Assembly (NCBI RefSeq): GCF_033568475.1
Contig: NC_133121.1
Coordinates: 434,001-498,000 of the forward strand
Reading direction: 5' to 3'
Origin: Henckelia pumila
Lineage: Eukaryota; Streptophyta; Magnoliopsida; Lamiales; Gesneriaceae
DNA length: 64,000 nt
A program made the position numbers and the translations under genes. This document shows positions 23,501 through 36,600 of the stretch, piece by piece; position 1 is the stretch's first letter, and every line of letters begins with the position of its first letter. The notes under the pieces are model-generated. The model saw nothing but the letters and a program-made list of their open reading frames with translations, did not search any database and was not told where the DNA came from.

Positions 23501-26500
23501 GTAACTTTGTCTCATTTGAATGGTTATCGCCTGCATATCGTGTTTTTGTTTCTGGTATAGATAAAGTTCAGACTCCATCTTCTATCGAGGAAGCCTTCAA
23601 AGATCCAAAATGGAAAGCAACAGCCTTTGAAGAAATCAAAGCCCTCGAAAGGAACCAAACCTGGCAGATTACTGAACTTCCACCAGGGAAGCGAACTGTG
23701 GGGTGCAAATGGATCTTTACAGTCAAACATAAGCCGGACGGAAGCATTGAACGGTACAAAGCACGTCTAGTTGCAAAGGGGTACACACAGTCATATGGAA
23801 TTGATTATCAGGAGACATTTGCACCAGTTGCCAGACTTAACACTATCAGAGTACTTTTCTCCATTGCGGCAAATCTCGATTGGCCCTTATTCCAATTGGA
23901 TGTCAAAAATGCTTTCCTGAATGGTAATCTTGAAGAAGAAGTCTACATGGACATACCTCCAGGATTTATGCCAGAAACAATGAAGAACAAAGTGTGCAGA
24001 CTGATAAAATCTTTGTATGGGTTGAAACAATCACCTAGAGCATGGTTTCATCGGTTTACAAATGTGCTGACTAGTGATGGATATTTACAGTGTCAGTCAA
24101 ATCATACTCTGTTTGTTAAAAATTCTGATGGTAAGGTTACAATTCTTATTGTTTATGTGGATGACATTGTTCTTACTGGAAATCATTAGAGGGAAATGAA
24201 TCGGATAAAAGGTGTCCTTTCAAAAGAATTCGAAATGAAGGACCTTGGACCTCTTAAGTATTTTCTAGGCATGGAAGTGGCCAGATCTTCAATTGGGATT
24301 TCAGTCTCTCAGCGTAAGTATGTTCTTGATTTATTGAAAGAAACAGAAATGCTAGGGTGCAAACCAATTGACACCCCAATGGATCCAAATGTCAAGATAG
24401 GAACTGAAGAAAATCATGCACCTACTGACAAAGGCAGATATCAACGATTGGTGGGTAGACTTATATATCTCTCTCATACCCGACCAGATATTGGATTTGC
24501 TGTGAGTGTGATTAGTCAACATATGAATAACCCAACTGTAGAACACATGGAAGCAATATATCGCATACTGAGATATCTAAAGGGAACACCTGGAAAGGGA
24601 TTACTCTTTAAGAAAACTATAGTCAGAAATGTGAAAATATTCTGTGATGCAGATTGGGCTGGTTGTCCAGTTGACAGAAGATCTACTTTTGGGTACTGCT
24701 CTTTTGTGTGGGGGAATCTTGTGACTTGGAGGAGTAAGAAACAACCAGTTGTAGCTCGCAGCAGTGCAGAAGCTGAATATCGTGCATTGTCCAATGGGAT
24801 ATCTGAAGGAATATGGATAAAAAGGTTGCTCACCGAGTTGAGATTGGAAGATAATCATCCTATAGATATGATGTGCGACAATCAGGCTGCCATAAGAATT
24901 GCCAGAAACCCAGTGCACCACGATCGAACCAAACATGTTGAAGTAGACAGACACTTCATCAGTGAAAAGATTGAGCAGAAAGTAATCAATCTCCAGTATA
25001 TTTCTAGTCACTTACAAATTGCAGATATCCTGACAAAAGCTCTTGTTCGACATACGTTTGATGAGTTGATGTCCAAGCTGGGCATGATAAACATTTACTA
25101 CCCAGCTTGAGGGGGAGTGTTGAATATTCTTTTCCTTAATTCCTAGGATTCTCTATCTTTGTAATATGGTAAATTATATTGGTAAAGTAGGAATAGATTA
25201 TTTCCTTAATTTAACTTTTATTCATATTTATAAATTAGGTTGTATCCTTGTTTCATAATCAATGAGAATAATATTTTTCTACATTGTTTCTATACTTTCT
25301 ACAAAAATCAATTTGGCAATTAAACTCTCATGAAAGTACCAGGCAGAAAAAAAAAAAAAAGAAAAAGAAATCAACCAAGCATCATTGACATGGTTGTAAT
25401 TCGTGGTTGAAAGGATTTGGTTGCATTAATAAATCGTGGTCCTCAAGCTTTCATAGGAGTTAGAATGTTGTCTGTCATTTATTAATCATCACATAGAAAC
25501 AGAGTTAAACTTGAAGTTTTCAAGCTGATTATCATAGCAAATGTTGTAAATTGTTTTTTGAATAAAAAAAAACTGTTTCAACAAAAAAATCTGTCAAATA
25601 TTCTTAAAAGATATAACTATTTCACAATGTGTATTTTTAATAGGGTTGAGATACAAAGACTTAACATAAAACAAAGGAAGAACAAAAAAAGGGTGTTACC
25701 TCTGCAATAATATTAGCTTCGATTGGGTTATTTACTGCTTTACGATCATTCCTCTCATATGCAGGCAACAAATCTGTGTTGGGTAAAACATAAATGGTCA
25801 ATCAGCCACAAATATGTTCAATACAAACATCATGGCACTAAGAATTGAAACCAGAAATGAACCTGTATTAATAAATATCACGGGTTGGTTTGGGTCCAAA
25901 ACCTGTTGAAAATCAACCAAAGTAAGTTGCTTCAAGACACTGCCATTTTAAATAGTTAAAAAGAGAGTCTCTCAAGCAACTTGTTTCTCACATGCAAAAT
26001 TCAATTCTTGTATCAAAAACCACTTTTGAACAGCATAATGGCAATAGTATTTAGTTTGGCTGGAAGTAATTGACAGTTTGAAGTTACTCTGCATTCCAGT
26101 ACCACACAAATTTGACGATGGTTCGATTATTTCAACATCCTAGCAACTGAGAAGGGACAAATTTCTGCTTATGAGCCATCTCCTATTATGAAAAAACACT
26201 ACATAATACACCAACAAGAATTGAATACCTTCATCAGCCATACAGGTGCAGATAATGAACACCTGTACCTGAGTTTGGCGCTCCCTATTTCTGGAGAGCC
26301 ACAAACCAATTTGTTTCCATATATCAACGCATTTGACAGTTCCATGATGGCTGTGGACATACGGTACTGCATATTGTAGAATAGTTACATTAAGTTTGCC
26401 AACAAGCAACGAAAGAACTTCAACATCCAACTAAAATCAGTGCAACCTGGCAATGTAAAGCGGCGATTGCCTGTGGATGAGCTTCAGAAAGCCTGGAAAA

Positions 26501-29500
26501 GAGACTCGCAACCATTCCATTTTCCTTAGCCTCTGGACTCTAATATAAGGTGTACAATTAAAAGGTTTTAACGAACTAAACATCTCAGCAAAAGCGAGGG
26601 GGGCGGGTGGGGGCGTGGTGGTGAAGAGAGAGAGAGAGACCTGGACAAGTGGTGGTAATTGATAATGATCACCAACAAGAACAAATTTTGATGCAAACAT
26701 TAATGGTCCCAAGGACACCTGATTGAGAAATGATGTATAATTAATTTGATTTTTTTATTTATAAACTAAATTCTAATTAAATAGATATAAGAGAATTGAA
26801 ACAAAAACGAAAATCTGAATATATACACACACACGTAAAGGAAAATATTTGAGCAATCAGTTTAAACAAACTATATTCACAATCAATATGAGAAACTACT
26901 TGTATTGCAGTTCAAGAGAATGTTCTTTTCAACAAGAATAGCAGTCCCTCTTGAGATTCTGAAAATCTTCATTTTTTCCTAATAGCAGTGAGTCTTCATA
27001 ACCCAGGTCCTTCCAAGTTCTAAGCTTTGCCTAAAATATAACTTGCCGGTTGTTTAAAAGCATATTTTGCTTTAACCAAATCAAAAGTTACAAAAAACAC
27101 CTTTGGCATAGAAATTGATGAACTCATGTAAAACCACAAATAGCAATTGTTAAACAAAAGAAAAAACCCTTACTGGAAGAGTTATCTGTCCTGCTTCATC
27201 CATGATACACACATCAAATCTCTTATTATTGAGCAAAGGGCTAGTTATTCCCAAGCAAGTAACTGCCACAACATGTATTTCATCCAGCTTTGACTTGATC
27301 TCACAAATGCTATCCATGTCCACTGCTGTGACCACAAATATGGAACATGATAAAAACAGATTCCGATCATGAATGATTACTCTCATGAAAGAACGACAAT
27401 CTGACCAGACAAGCAATTCTCTTGAACTTCCTCGTGCACGGCCTCATATCTTCCTATTCGTATGAAATTGATTCCCTGCAAATTAATCATGCAAAACCTA
27501 GAGTGAAATGCAAACAACACACAATCAACAATACAATACGACACTCTCAAGTAACATTAGAAGAATCATAATGACAGCATCAAAGCAAGAATGCAGGAAA
27601 TGGCATTTAAGATTTTACATATCATTCAGTTTCCAACAGTTATATGGGTCATTAAACTTCCTTTACTAAACAGATAATTACAATCTAGTTTTGGAAATAT
27701 TTATGAATGCTAAATGCTTATAAGTTATAAGACACTGGCCAATCAATCAAATAACCAAGTGGTGGAGCTGGGATTTTTAGGACATAGGTCAGAGTCACAC
27801 CAGTGCCTAGTGAATATGAAAAAATGATTAGAGAACAACAGACCAAATCAGAGGTCAAATACTGTTCAGGTACTTCACTTTTGTCAGAAAAGAAACTTGA
27901 ATTAAATAATCATGAATTTCCACAAATGCAAGATTCAACAATAGCACCAAGTTCTTGATACTTCCCATAAACTAGCATCAAAACTAGTATTTCTGTTACG
28001 TTTTAAAAACATAAATTCAGGCTTTAGATATATTTGTTTGGTGTCTTGTTTCATCTGTATTAGGGTGAATACTCTCTAGGCTGGCTCCCTAATATGGTCC
28101 ATCAAAAGGTAAAGATGGTCACACTGTGATCTTAAAAATTCAAACACCAAATGCAATGGACTGTGCAAGTGAAAATCTCTGTTAATAGTCCAGAGCCTCA
28201 ACCAATATAAGTTAAAAGAATACTTGGGAAAAAGAGCAACAGCATTTTTGCAGTTAAGAAAAATATCCAAGGAAGCAGCCAAGGTAAAGAAGTTACGGGA
28301 AATGAAGTGACCATGGGAGTTAAGAAGAGAAGGAATCCTTAAATTGACTTAGACTCGACAAAAATCAAAATTGATGGGAAGGTTTTGAGGAGTGCGGAAA
28401 TTATAGATTCTGAAAGAATAAATAAATAGTTCATGCATGATATAATTTATAATCAGAAGCACTAAAGCTTTTTAGATTATGAAAGTCATAGTATGGCTGA
28501 AAGAGGCAGCGAGAACAAATCATGACCTGAGCTTTCAATTTGATGAGTAAGTTGTCAACAGCTGAATTTGTGTATGATGTAAGCAAGATGGATGCGCCTC
28601 TCATCAACAACGCCTTCACAGCATGCACCATGGTGGATGTTTTTCCCGTGCCTGGCATCCCGAGAATAAGGGCATAATCCTTTGCTATTAGTATCTGAAA
28701 ATATTTAGTTACAGCCTTCATCAACCAGAAAACCACGCGGCAATTAACCGCCGCAGAACAAGGAAATTAATACATGGAAGAAGAGTTCTAGACCGCTAGA
28801 TCAAAATTAAGAATGGATGTATAACCTTGATTATGGCTCTACGTTGATCATCGTTCAAACTTTTCTCATTCCAGACATATGATATAGCAGGGTCTTGACT
28901 ATATACACAGCCGCTGTCAAATCTAGGCACCTATGACAGATGCACAAATAATTGGATATGAAAATTGTATCATATTATATACAAAAAGCGAACTGGCAAA
29001 AAAACGAGTCTAGAATACAAGCAGAACATGTACGAAGTCTTACCTCGAGGTCAACAATCATTTTTCTCAACCGAGAACTGTTTTCATTTTGCAAAAACAA
29101 TTGGATGAGGTTGAACCTAATAAAAACAAGCATGGTGGTCATTGCAAGCTTTAAGAAGCCTGCTTACAAGAAACAAAGAGATCTTTTTTACTCACCTCAT
29201 GATTGCAAATGAGGTCATAACTTCATCTTTGTCGATTCTCCAGGATTGCTGATTGAGAGATGCGGGCGAACCAGGATTACATTCTGGAAGCTTTAAGCGC
29301 TTCGCAAAAGACACCTAAATAATTAACAGAGTTTGACAAGGGAAGAAGATGTTTATCAAATGAATTTAATGGAAATCCATAGTTGTCCATTTCTTTTAGA
29401 AAGTTTTCTCATAGATACATAATAACTGATGACAATGCTATGATTTGATTTTTGTGGCCACTACTTGTAAGGAGAGATTGTGGCTTTTTGATCCATGCTT

Positions 29501-32500
29501 CCCCAGTTCCCCCAGGCCGGAACAGCATTTTCATTTGAAGAACATTAAACAAACCTTTTTAAGAAAAGGTAGCAATGTTGTGGAATGCTGCTTTTAGAGT
29601 TCAAACTTGTGGTATTACTATTACCACAATTTTCTTGTGAGATAACAGAAGCAATCAAAAGTCGATATGTATCGTTTGTATGACTTTTATCAGGTACCAC
29701 ATCGAGAACTTACAGAGATATGAGAGCTACCAATGTCCACTATGATCCCATTAGCAACTCGTAAATGGCCAGGCTCAGAGCTTAAGATCTGCAATAATGA
29801 TATGGAAAAGCAACTGAATATAAAAATCAGCTGTGAATGAGGATGCAAGTACACCCAGCAACAACAAAAAGTCAAAACATTCAAAAATTCATTTCGCATT
29901 CCAAAATCCATACACGGAGCAATTCTGTTAATAAGCAATATATTGAATGTTCTTCAATAGTGCTTCCACGGACAAACAAAGAGGGCAGAGGTCAAATATA
30001 AAAGAATTACAATTGTTGGTATATTTTATACTCAGATATGAAGCATTCAGGATGGACATAGGTGTTCATAGCTCCTATGATATGAAAGTAACAGAGACAT
30101 GTCCATTAATCAAAGACAAATTTCACAAGACAAGAAAATTTGTGTTGTATCAAACAAATTAATGTTTAGTTCAGTTATTACCGCTTTAATGAATATCCAA
30201 ATGCCTTTCTATATTAGATTGTATGAGTAGAGTGAGTTTTCTGTTGAAGCTTCATTAGAATATTTTGGTACTCACATAAAAAGTGTCAGTGCTGTACTAA
30301 ACATGTCATCTTAAATTACCTTGTCTAACAAAATCATCCCACCAACATAAGGCCTAGTGTTACACCTAAAGAGTCATTAAATGCAAGAGGAACTTATGAA
30401 TTCACCCCCGAGGGTACAAGGAATAGTGAAAAAGAGGTAAGAATTGATCAAAGCAGAAAAAAAGCACTTGAAATAAACAATAGACAAAAACATGTACATA
30501 CCACATAGTCGCCATTCCTTAAAGTAGCATCTAACGAAGAGGAAGAACTCAATGGTTCCTTGTTGACTTGTTCCTCGTCAAGAGAACATTTTTGACGCAC
30601 AAAACAATAGACAAATCGGCTTTCCCGACAAAATTTTCTCTGGGATGATTTATCTGAAGCATCAAGAACAAGAGAGGAGGAAAGGCAAACGGGCTCGTGG
30701 TCATTCTCTAAGTTCTTTGAAAACCAAATTTCCTTCTTCACAACCTAAAAAAGCCAAATAATACGTTTATTGACTTAAAAAAGATCGGTAAAAATATAAA
30801 GAATTCAGCTACTCTACCTCTGATTGCTTAGCCTCCAGATCAATTAATCGTTCCCACTTTTTGAGAAAAACAATGTGTGAAGTCAATAAATGGGAGACAA
30901 GAGAATCAAACACACCACCCAGGCCGCTACTTTCAGCAACTCCACCATATGCCTTCATAATACAATGATTAATAAATAAAAAATTGCAGGAAAAAAACAT
31001 CGAGGAGTTGTTTAAAAATTTCATTGACAGGGACATTTTCAAAGGGTTAAATCATAGCTCATTCTTGTTCTTTTCAGACCAAAAGGCTTTGAATTCATCC
31101 ATAGTTCGACTTGAATATAATCAATCTTTCATTCCACTCCACATATGTAAATTTATGTAAATATAATGGTAATGGATTTGAAATACACACAAGATGGGTG
31201 TCATTTCAAATCCTTGTGTGTATTTCAAATTCCTCCCTCAAACCAAATTCTTCAATCCAATTGTAACCTATGATACTCCTGAACATCTTTTAAAATTCTG
31301 AATTTATGCCAAACTTGTGTGATATGAGCCTCTCCCCATCAGTTTTTATCATAACCAGCTTACCTGATAAAACTTATAAAAAGACACAAGCAAAAAGAAC
31401 CAGAACAGAAATGTATTTCCTTTTCAGTACAAATCTGTTAGTCAAATTTTTATCTCCTGAGATTACATTTTTATTTTCAATATTTTTGGTAAATAGTACA
31501 AATCCGTTAGTCAGGTGATTGTGAAAGCCTCCATAACAAACCTTATGGTAAATAGTACATGAACTAAGGTGGCGGCAACCTTTGCAAATGTTTGGACTCT
31601 GCATAAAATAGGTAAACTCATAAAGCTATTTCAAATTTGAAAAATCATTAATAATGAAAGTCTATTTTGTCAATTGGAAAGATTCATAAGAATTTGACAT
31701 ACTAAAAGCACCTGTACCTGTAACATCGGTGGCAATTGCTGAGTAGTTGATGCCTTACGAATATCGTTTGCCAGCTCATTGCGGCGCATTATGAGCCCTA
31801 TTAAGTCAGATCTTCTAACAAAGATTCCCTTAACATGACAGAACAAAGTTAAACAAAATTATACAATCTTACGATTTAGAAATACCAGATATGTTCATAG
31901 TACCTGTGTCTGATCAGTGTGAAGATAATATAGGAGGCCATATTTGACGTCCTTCTGGTATCTGGAAAAGAATAAAATGACGCAACTTAGGGATTTAATT
32001 TAATAATAGGTTTAAATCATAAGAAAACTCAATGGCATAGACTGCTGAAAACATATTTTACAAGAACTTATAAATATTTTTTGAATGAGTAGAACTCTAT
32101 AAATGGCTAGGATCTACACACCTCTCAGACATGAGGAGAGAATATAACATTACTTGAGCTGTATGTTCCATTGCTATCTGTTCGTATGAGAAGTATAGAA
32201 CATGCAATCAAAATGTTGAAAGCAATCATTAGCGAGATATCATCCAATCGAACCCGATGAAGTACAATTGATAGTCAACTAACCTGACCACTAGTTCCTC
32301 TCCCAGTTTTGAATTCTAGTGGCATAATTATATCACAATCTTCTGCAGAGTCCCGATCAATTCGTACTCGCAATGAGGCATCAATCATTCCTTTCAACCC
32401 ATATTTAGGGGCCCAAGCCATTTCTTCAATGTCGATTACCTACAATTATTTCAAAAAAACAGTTCAAAACAAGGTTTTCCATATTTAATTAAATCTTTCA

Positions 32501-33613
32501 AATAACTGAAGGCCTCTACGTGGATTATAAATCATAAAGAGTTTGCTATGTTCTCAATTCTAGATTTAGAGATTGGAGTTTTATATTTTGTTGATATTTA
32601 GTGGGTACTAAGGGTTCCATTTGCGGATTTTTTATCCGTTTTTTGTAATTATCATATTATCTTTTTTATATACATAATATGATCTTCTTTCTTATCAAAA
32701 AAAAATTAAATCTTTCAAATGATTGAAAAAGAAAGGTTTGACCTTGAAACAAACTTTGTTGCACCTTATCAGGATTCACAGTTCATTGTTCAAGAAACAA
32801 TTGACAAGTGTGACTTATAGTTGCATGTGTTTGCATGGGACAAATCACTGAAGGATGCTTCCTTTTGAACATGTTGTATTATTTTTTTTTCCTATTTGTA
32901 TCATAATCTCTTGTTGCGAGTATTAAATATTTGATATTCTAGCTTTCTATTTACTATTTACATGTGCATGTGCATGTGCATGTGCATGTACTCTACCGTT
33001 ATGTTGTTTTACATAGTACTAAATATGCACACACACACTCTTGTTATATCTACCTATACTTATATGCATGTGTATTGAGGAAGTTCGGCTAAACTTATAA
33101 GCTCTAACAAATATTTGGAAAAAAAAAATAAAGGAGCTAATAAAACTAAAAATAAGTTGTTTGACAACTTATAATTTACCTGAAATTATTAAGATCTTAT
33201 TTTAATATTTTAAAACATCAAAACAACTCCACAAAGTTTGTTATATCACAAATATAACTTCCCATAATTCAAATTAAAATTTTAAGTAAATGTATGTATA
33301 TAACATAAAATAATTGTTTTCTCCCGTTTTATATTTACTTCCCATAATTCAAATTAAAATTTGAAGTAAATGTATGTATATAACATAAAATAATTGTTTT
33401 CTACCGTTTTATATTTTTTAGTTCAACATTATTTTAAATATTTTGGTACCATGTTCATGATTCTAAGAAAAAATATGAAATAAGTTACAACTGACATGTA
33501 GAAAGGTTGCGACTAATAATATTTCTACTATTTTTACTATTAATAATATTTCTGTTTCTGATCAAAAAAAAAAAGACATGTAGAAAGGTTGCGACTAAGG
33601 TCTCAAGCACTTT

Positions 33614-33650
<37 letters not shown>

Positions 33651-36600
33651 TGATTCTGTTAACATACATAATCAAAATAAATAATTGTTTGCATTTTATT
33701 TGTAAATGATTAAAATACAAGTCCTCTATAAACATGTCTGAAAAATATAAGATAATTATGAATTAAACAAAATAATAAAAAAGAGAAGAACTACATCATT
33801 TGATATTTTGTTATACAAAGAATAACAAATATAAAAATACAAAATAATATAAATCTTAAATCTTATAGATATATTTTGTGGCTGGTGGCACGTTGAAAAA
33901 TGAAAATCATTTAAAACATCCACCAACCTTTATTTTTATACAAAAATAAAGTCAATTACAGAACTTCAAAATTCAATAAAAAAATTTAGACATGTCCGAA
34001 AATAACTATTGGGATTATTTTCATAGTATCACAATCTTTTTGGTAATTATAATGATGAAAAAAAATTATAATACTAAATGTGTCAACATTTTTAAGCTCC
34101 ACTATTTTATTTTATCCAAATATCTCAACAACTTATTTTAAAAGAATACTTACGACTTCTAAGCTCCTAACACAACTTATAAGATATATGAACCTATAAG
34201 CATTCATCTGGGACCCAAAAATATATTTGTATGAGCGCGCGCACACACACACACACACATATATTCATGCAATTATGTTATTGGTCATGCTTTAAGCAAC
34301 AAGTACATTTAGCAACAAATGAAATAATTTCAAAGATGATACTGAAAAAATGAAAGAACTTGCAACAGGTTTTACTAATAAAAAACTAAAAACAGATGTG
34401 TTGTAAGCATCAGGCCCTTTTTCCAGCTTTATTCTCTCTCAACATTTTGTAATTTTGTGCATGAAGGGCGTAGTGAATTTTCTGATTTTATCGAATTTGG
34501 GTTTCACAGCAGTAATAGGATTAAAAATCCGAAATATATCACGGTAAGCATAGATAAGAACATGAAATCCAATAGCTCATAACCAATGCGAAAAAATGGA
34601 ATATATATTCTAAATGAGATTGTGTTACCTCCGAAATTTTAACCTTTTTCAAACCCTTGTCACATTTAAAATTGATGCTTGGAATTTTGGAACCCTATAT
34701 TGAAACATTAAAGTCATGTCAGAGGTTTGGTGTACTTGGCAGAAAAATAAAATTTGCACCCATCAATTTAAAGTAAGGTAACTTGCAACCAAAACTTGAA
34801 AAAATCAATTAAATGGTAATGTCAAGCTTTGATGGAATGACATCCAAAATGTGAAAACTTTTTATAAAAAGACGAAAACAAAAGAAATCGCATTGTTAAG
34901 ATGGCAGCACACCTATTAGTCAATCCTTACACAATATGATTCAGTACATATTTTTTCTCATCAATTAATTCGCAAAGATCAAGGCACGATATAAAAAAGT
35001 ACTACCATGTAATTCAAATAACTTGAACATACAGAAATATCCTGAAACTCTACATGATTAAACTATACCTATCAGTTTATTGCAATGACATAAGAAATAA
35101 TGTTCATAGCCAATCATTCGTTACTTTTCAGGATAGAACTTCAAAACTAATTAGGGGGTCAAATCACCGTAATCATGCATCTACCTGTGAATCTCGAAAG
35201 CAGGATATCCAATTCAACATTTTTGGGATTGCACTGATCAAAGTCGTCAAGGTATCATTCTCATTCACTGGAATAAACACCAAGAAATGAAGCTTAAGTT
35301 TTTGAAAGCACATAAGTCAACTCCAAGATACCAGAGAGCCAAAAGATCATGAAAGCATGGTTTAACTAGTTCAATTGATGTTGAATCGATGAGACCTAAG
35401 ACATCAAAAGAAAAATCAACGAGAGAAAACTAAAAGTCAACACCTCCGCATGCATATATGTTCTCTATGCTTTTCTGAATCACAGTTCTCGCATATTCTT
35501 CCAGGAATTCTTTTGTTGGGAGTTCTCTGATGAGGCCAGCCTGAAGAAATAAATTTATTGTAGCTCGGTTCAAGTATGTTCATCATCTCATGGCTAACTC
35601 AGTTTACAGCACAAGATTCTGGTTAGATCTAAAAGCAATGTATAAATAACTAGTTATGAAACAACCTGAAAGATCTGATGCAATAAGGTGCCCATCAATG
35701 CTGCAGCTGAATGTTCACTATATTTTAGCCTCTCATCCAGGACAGTGCGCCTTGGGCAGCTGAAACTAGAAGAAACCTACAGGTGTAAAATTATATGAAA
35801 ACAGTCAGAATAATGTGACAGCAAGTATGAAAACAGATATTCTTGAAGCTAACATCTATCAGATGTGTGCTCAAACAATTACTATGCAGTAATGGAGAAT
35901 TGGTTATACCCGAGTACCAGACACCAAAATATCTGGATGGACAATAAGAAAATTTTTCTCACGATTTACATCACATATCCCCTGGCAGTCAAATTCTCCG
36001 ATGACGTTAATAGTATCTCCAGGTGCAATCACGCTGAAGTACCTGGAAGGAAAGTTGGAAAAATACCACCACATAACTTGACGAGGAACATTATTAAGCA
36101 GGGTATATATAGACATATATAAGAAGAATCATCAATGGTTGAGCTGTTTAATAATTGAGATTTACACGGAAAGATAATCAATCTCAGAAGCAAGAAAGCA
36201 TTCACTAAAACATCAAAGATTGTGATTCTGAAGTCTACTGATGCTTTAAGAATGACAGATTTATCCAGAAGTTCACAAAAATGTGTAGAAAGACCTTTAA
36301 AATGACATTGATTTCAAATAAAAAAAATAACTAACTAAACAACATAGTGAGAGCCTAAAGAGCCAGGACAATATGCTGGAATAGAAGAATTTCTTAGAAA
36401 CACTGTTTACAACGTGAAGAGAGTAAATACAGGCCCATCAATCAACATGAGGTATCAATGAGACCGTTAATATCGTGATTTTGGTCAAAATCGGCCCAAC
36501 TTATGGCCTATGTTGTAGCCCTAAATGTGACTCGAATTATAAAAAAGTGACGGAAAGCATAAAAACTTTGTTAGTTAAAATATGTCTTTCTGCCTTTCTG

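Larger units (their letters stand above)
20481..25303 (+). mobile_element. Ty1/copia LTR retrotransposon, young, nearly whole
   Basis: A fossil element of about 4.8 kb with two LTRs and a perfect 5-bp target duplication (AAAAT at 20476-20480 and 25304-25308). It lies in DNA2 intron 31, antisense to DNA2. The primer-binding site TGGTATCAGAAGTTCC directly follows the 5' LTR and fits initiator tRNA-Met. A purine tract (GAGGGGGAG) precedes the 3' LTR. Parts in order: gag (about 20.7-21.7 kb), protease (DSGASDHM, about 21.9 kb), integrase with its zinc-binding and DDE regions (about 22.2-23.0 kb), reverse transcriptase (YVDDI, about 23.6-24.4 kb) and RNase H (about 24.6-25.0 kb). The order integrase before reverse transcriptase defines Ty1/copia. 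The short LTRs suggest an Ale/Retrofit-like lineage, with low confidence. The copy has about two breaks, so it is probably not autonomous. Confidence 0.95.
32961..34259. repeat. Microsatellites in DNA2 intron 12
   Basis: Three simple repeats lie in the 2.2-kb intron between DNA2 exons 12 and 13: a (CATGTG)n hexamer run at 32961-32990, (TG)n at 33618-33649, and (GC)n/(CA)n at 34235-34259. They are probably length-polymorphic. No function is inferred. Confidence 0.85.

Noticed and set aside
25863-26269. Apparent missing exon in DNA2 between the QYRM exon and VLDP
   Set aside because: Resolved by extending exon 29 to the downstream donor at 26229, which restores phase and the conserved WLMK-VLDP junction.
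32284-32439. Suspected one-base frameshift in DNA2 exon 13 at a C-run
   Set aside because: Re-reading the run gave three C, which keeps the frame ([10 protein letters not shown]); the exon is intact.
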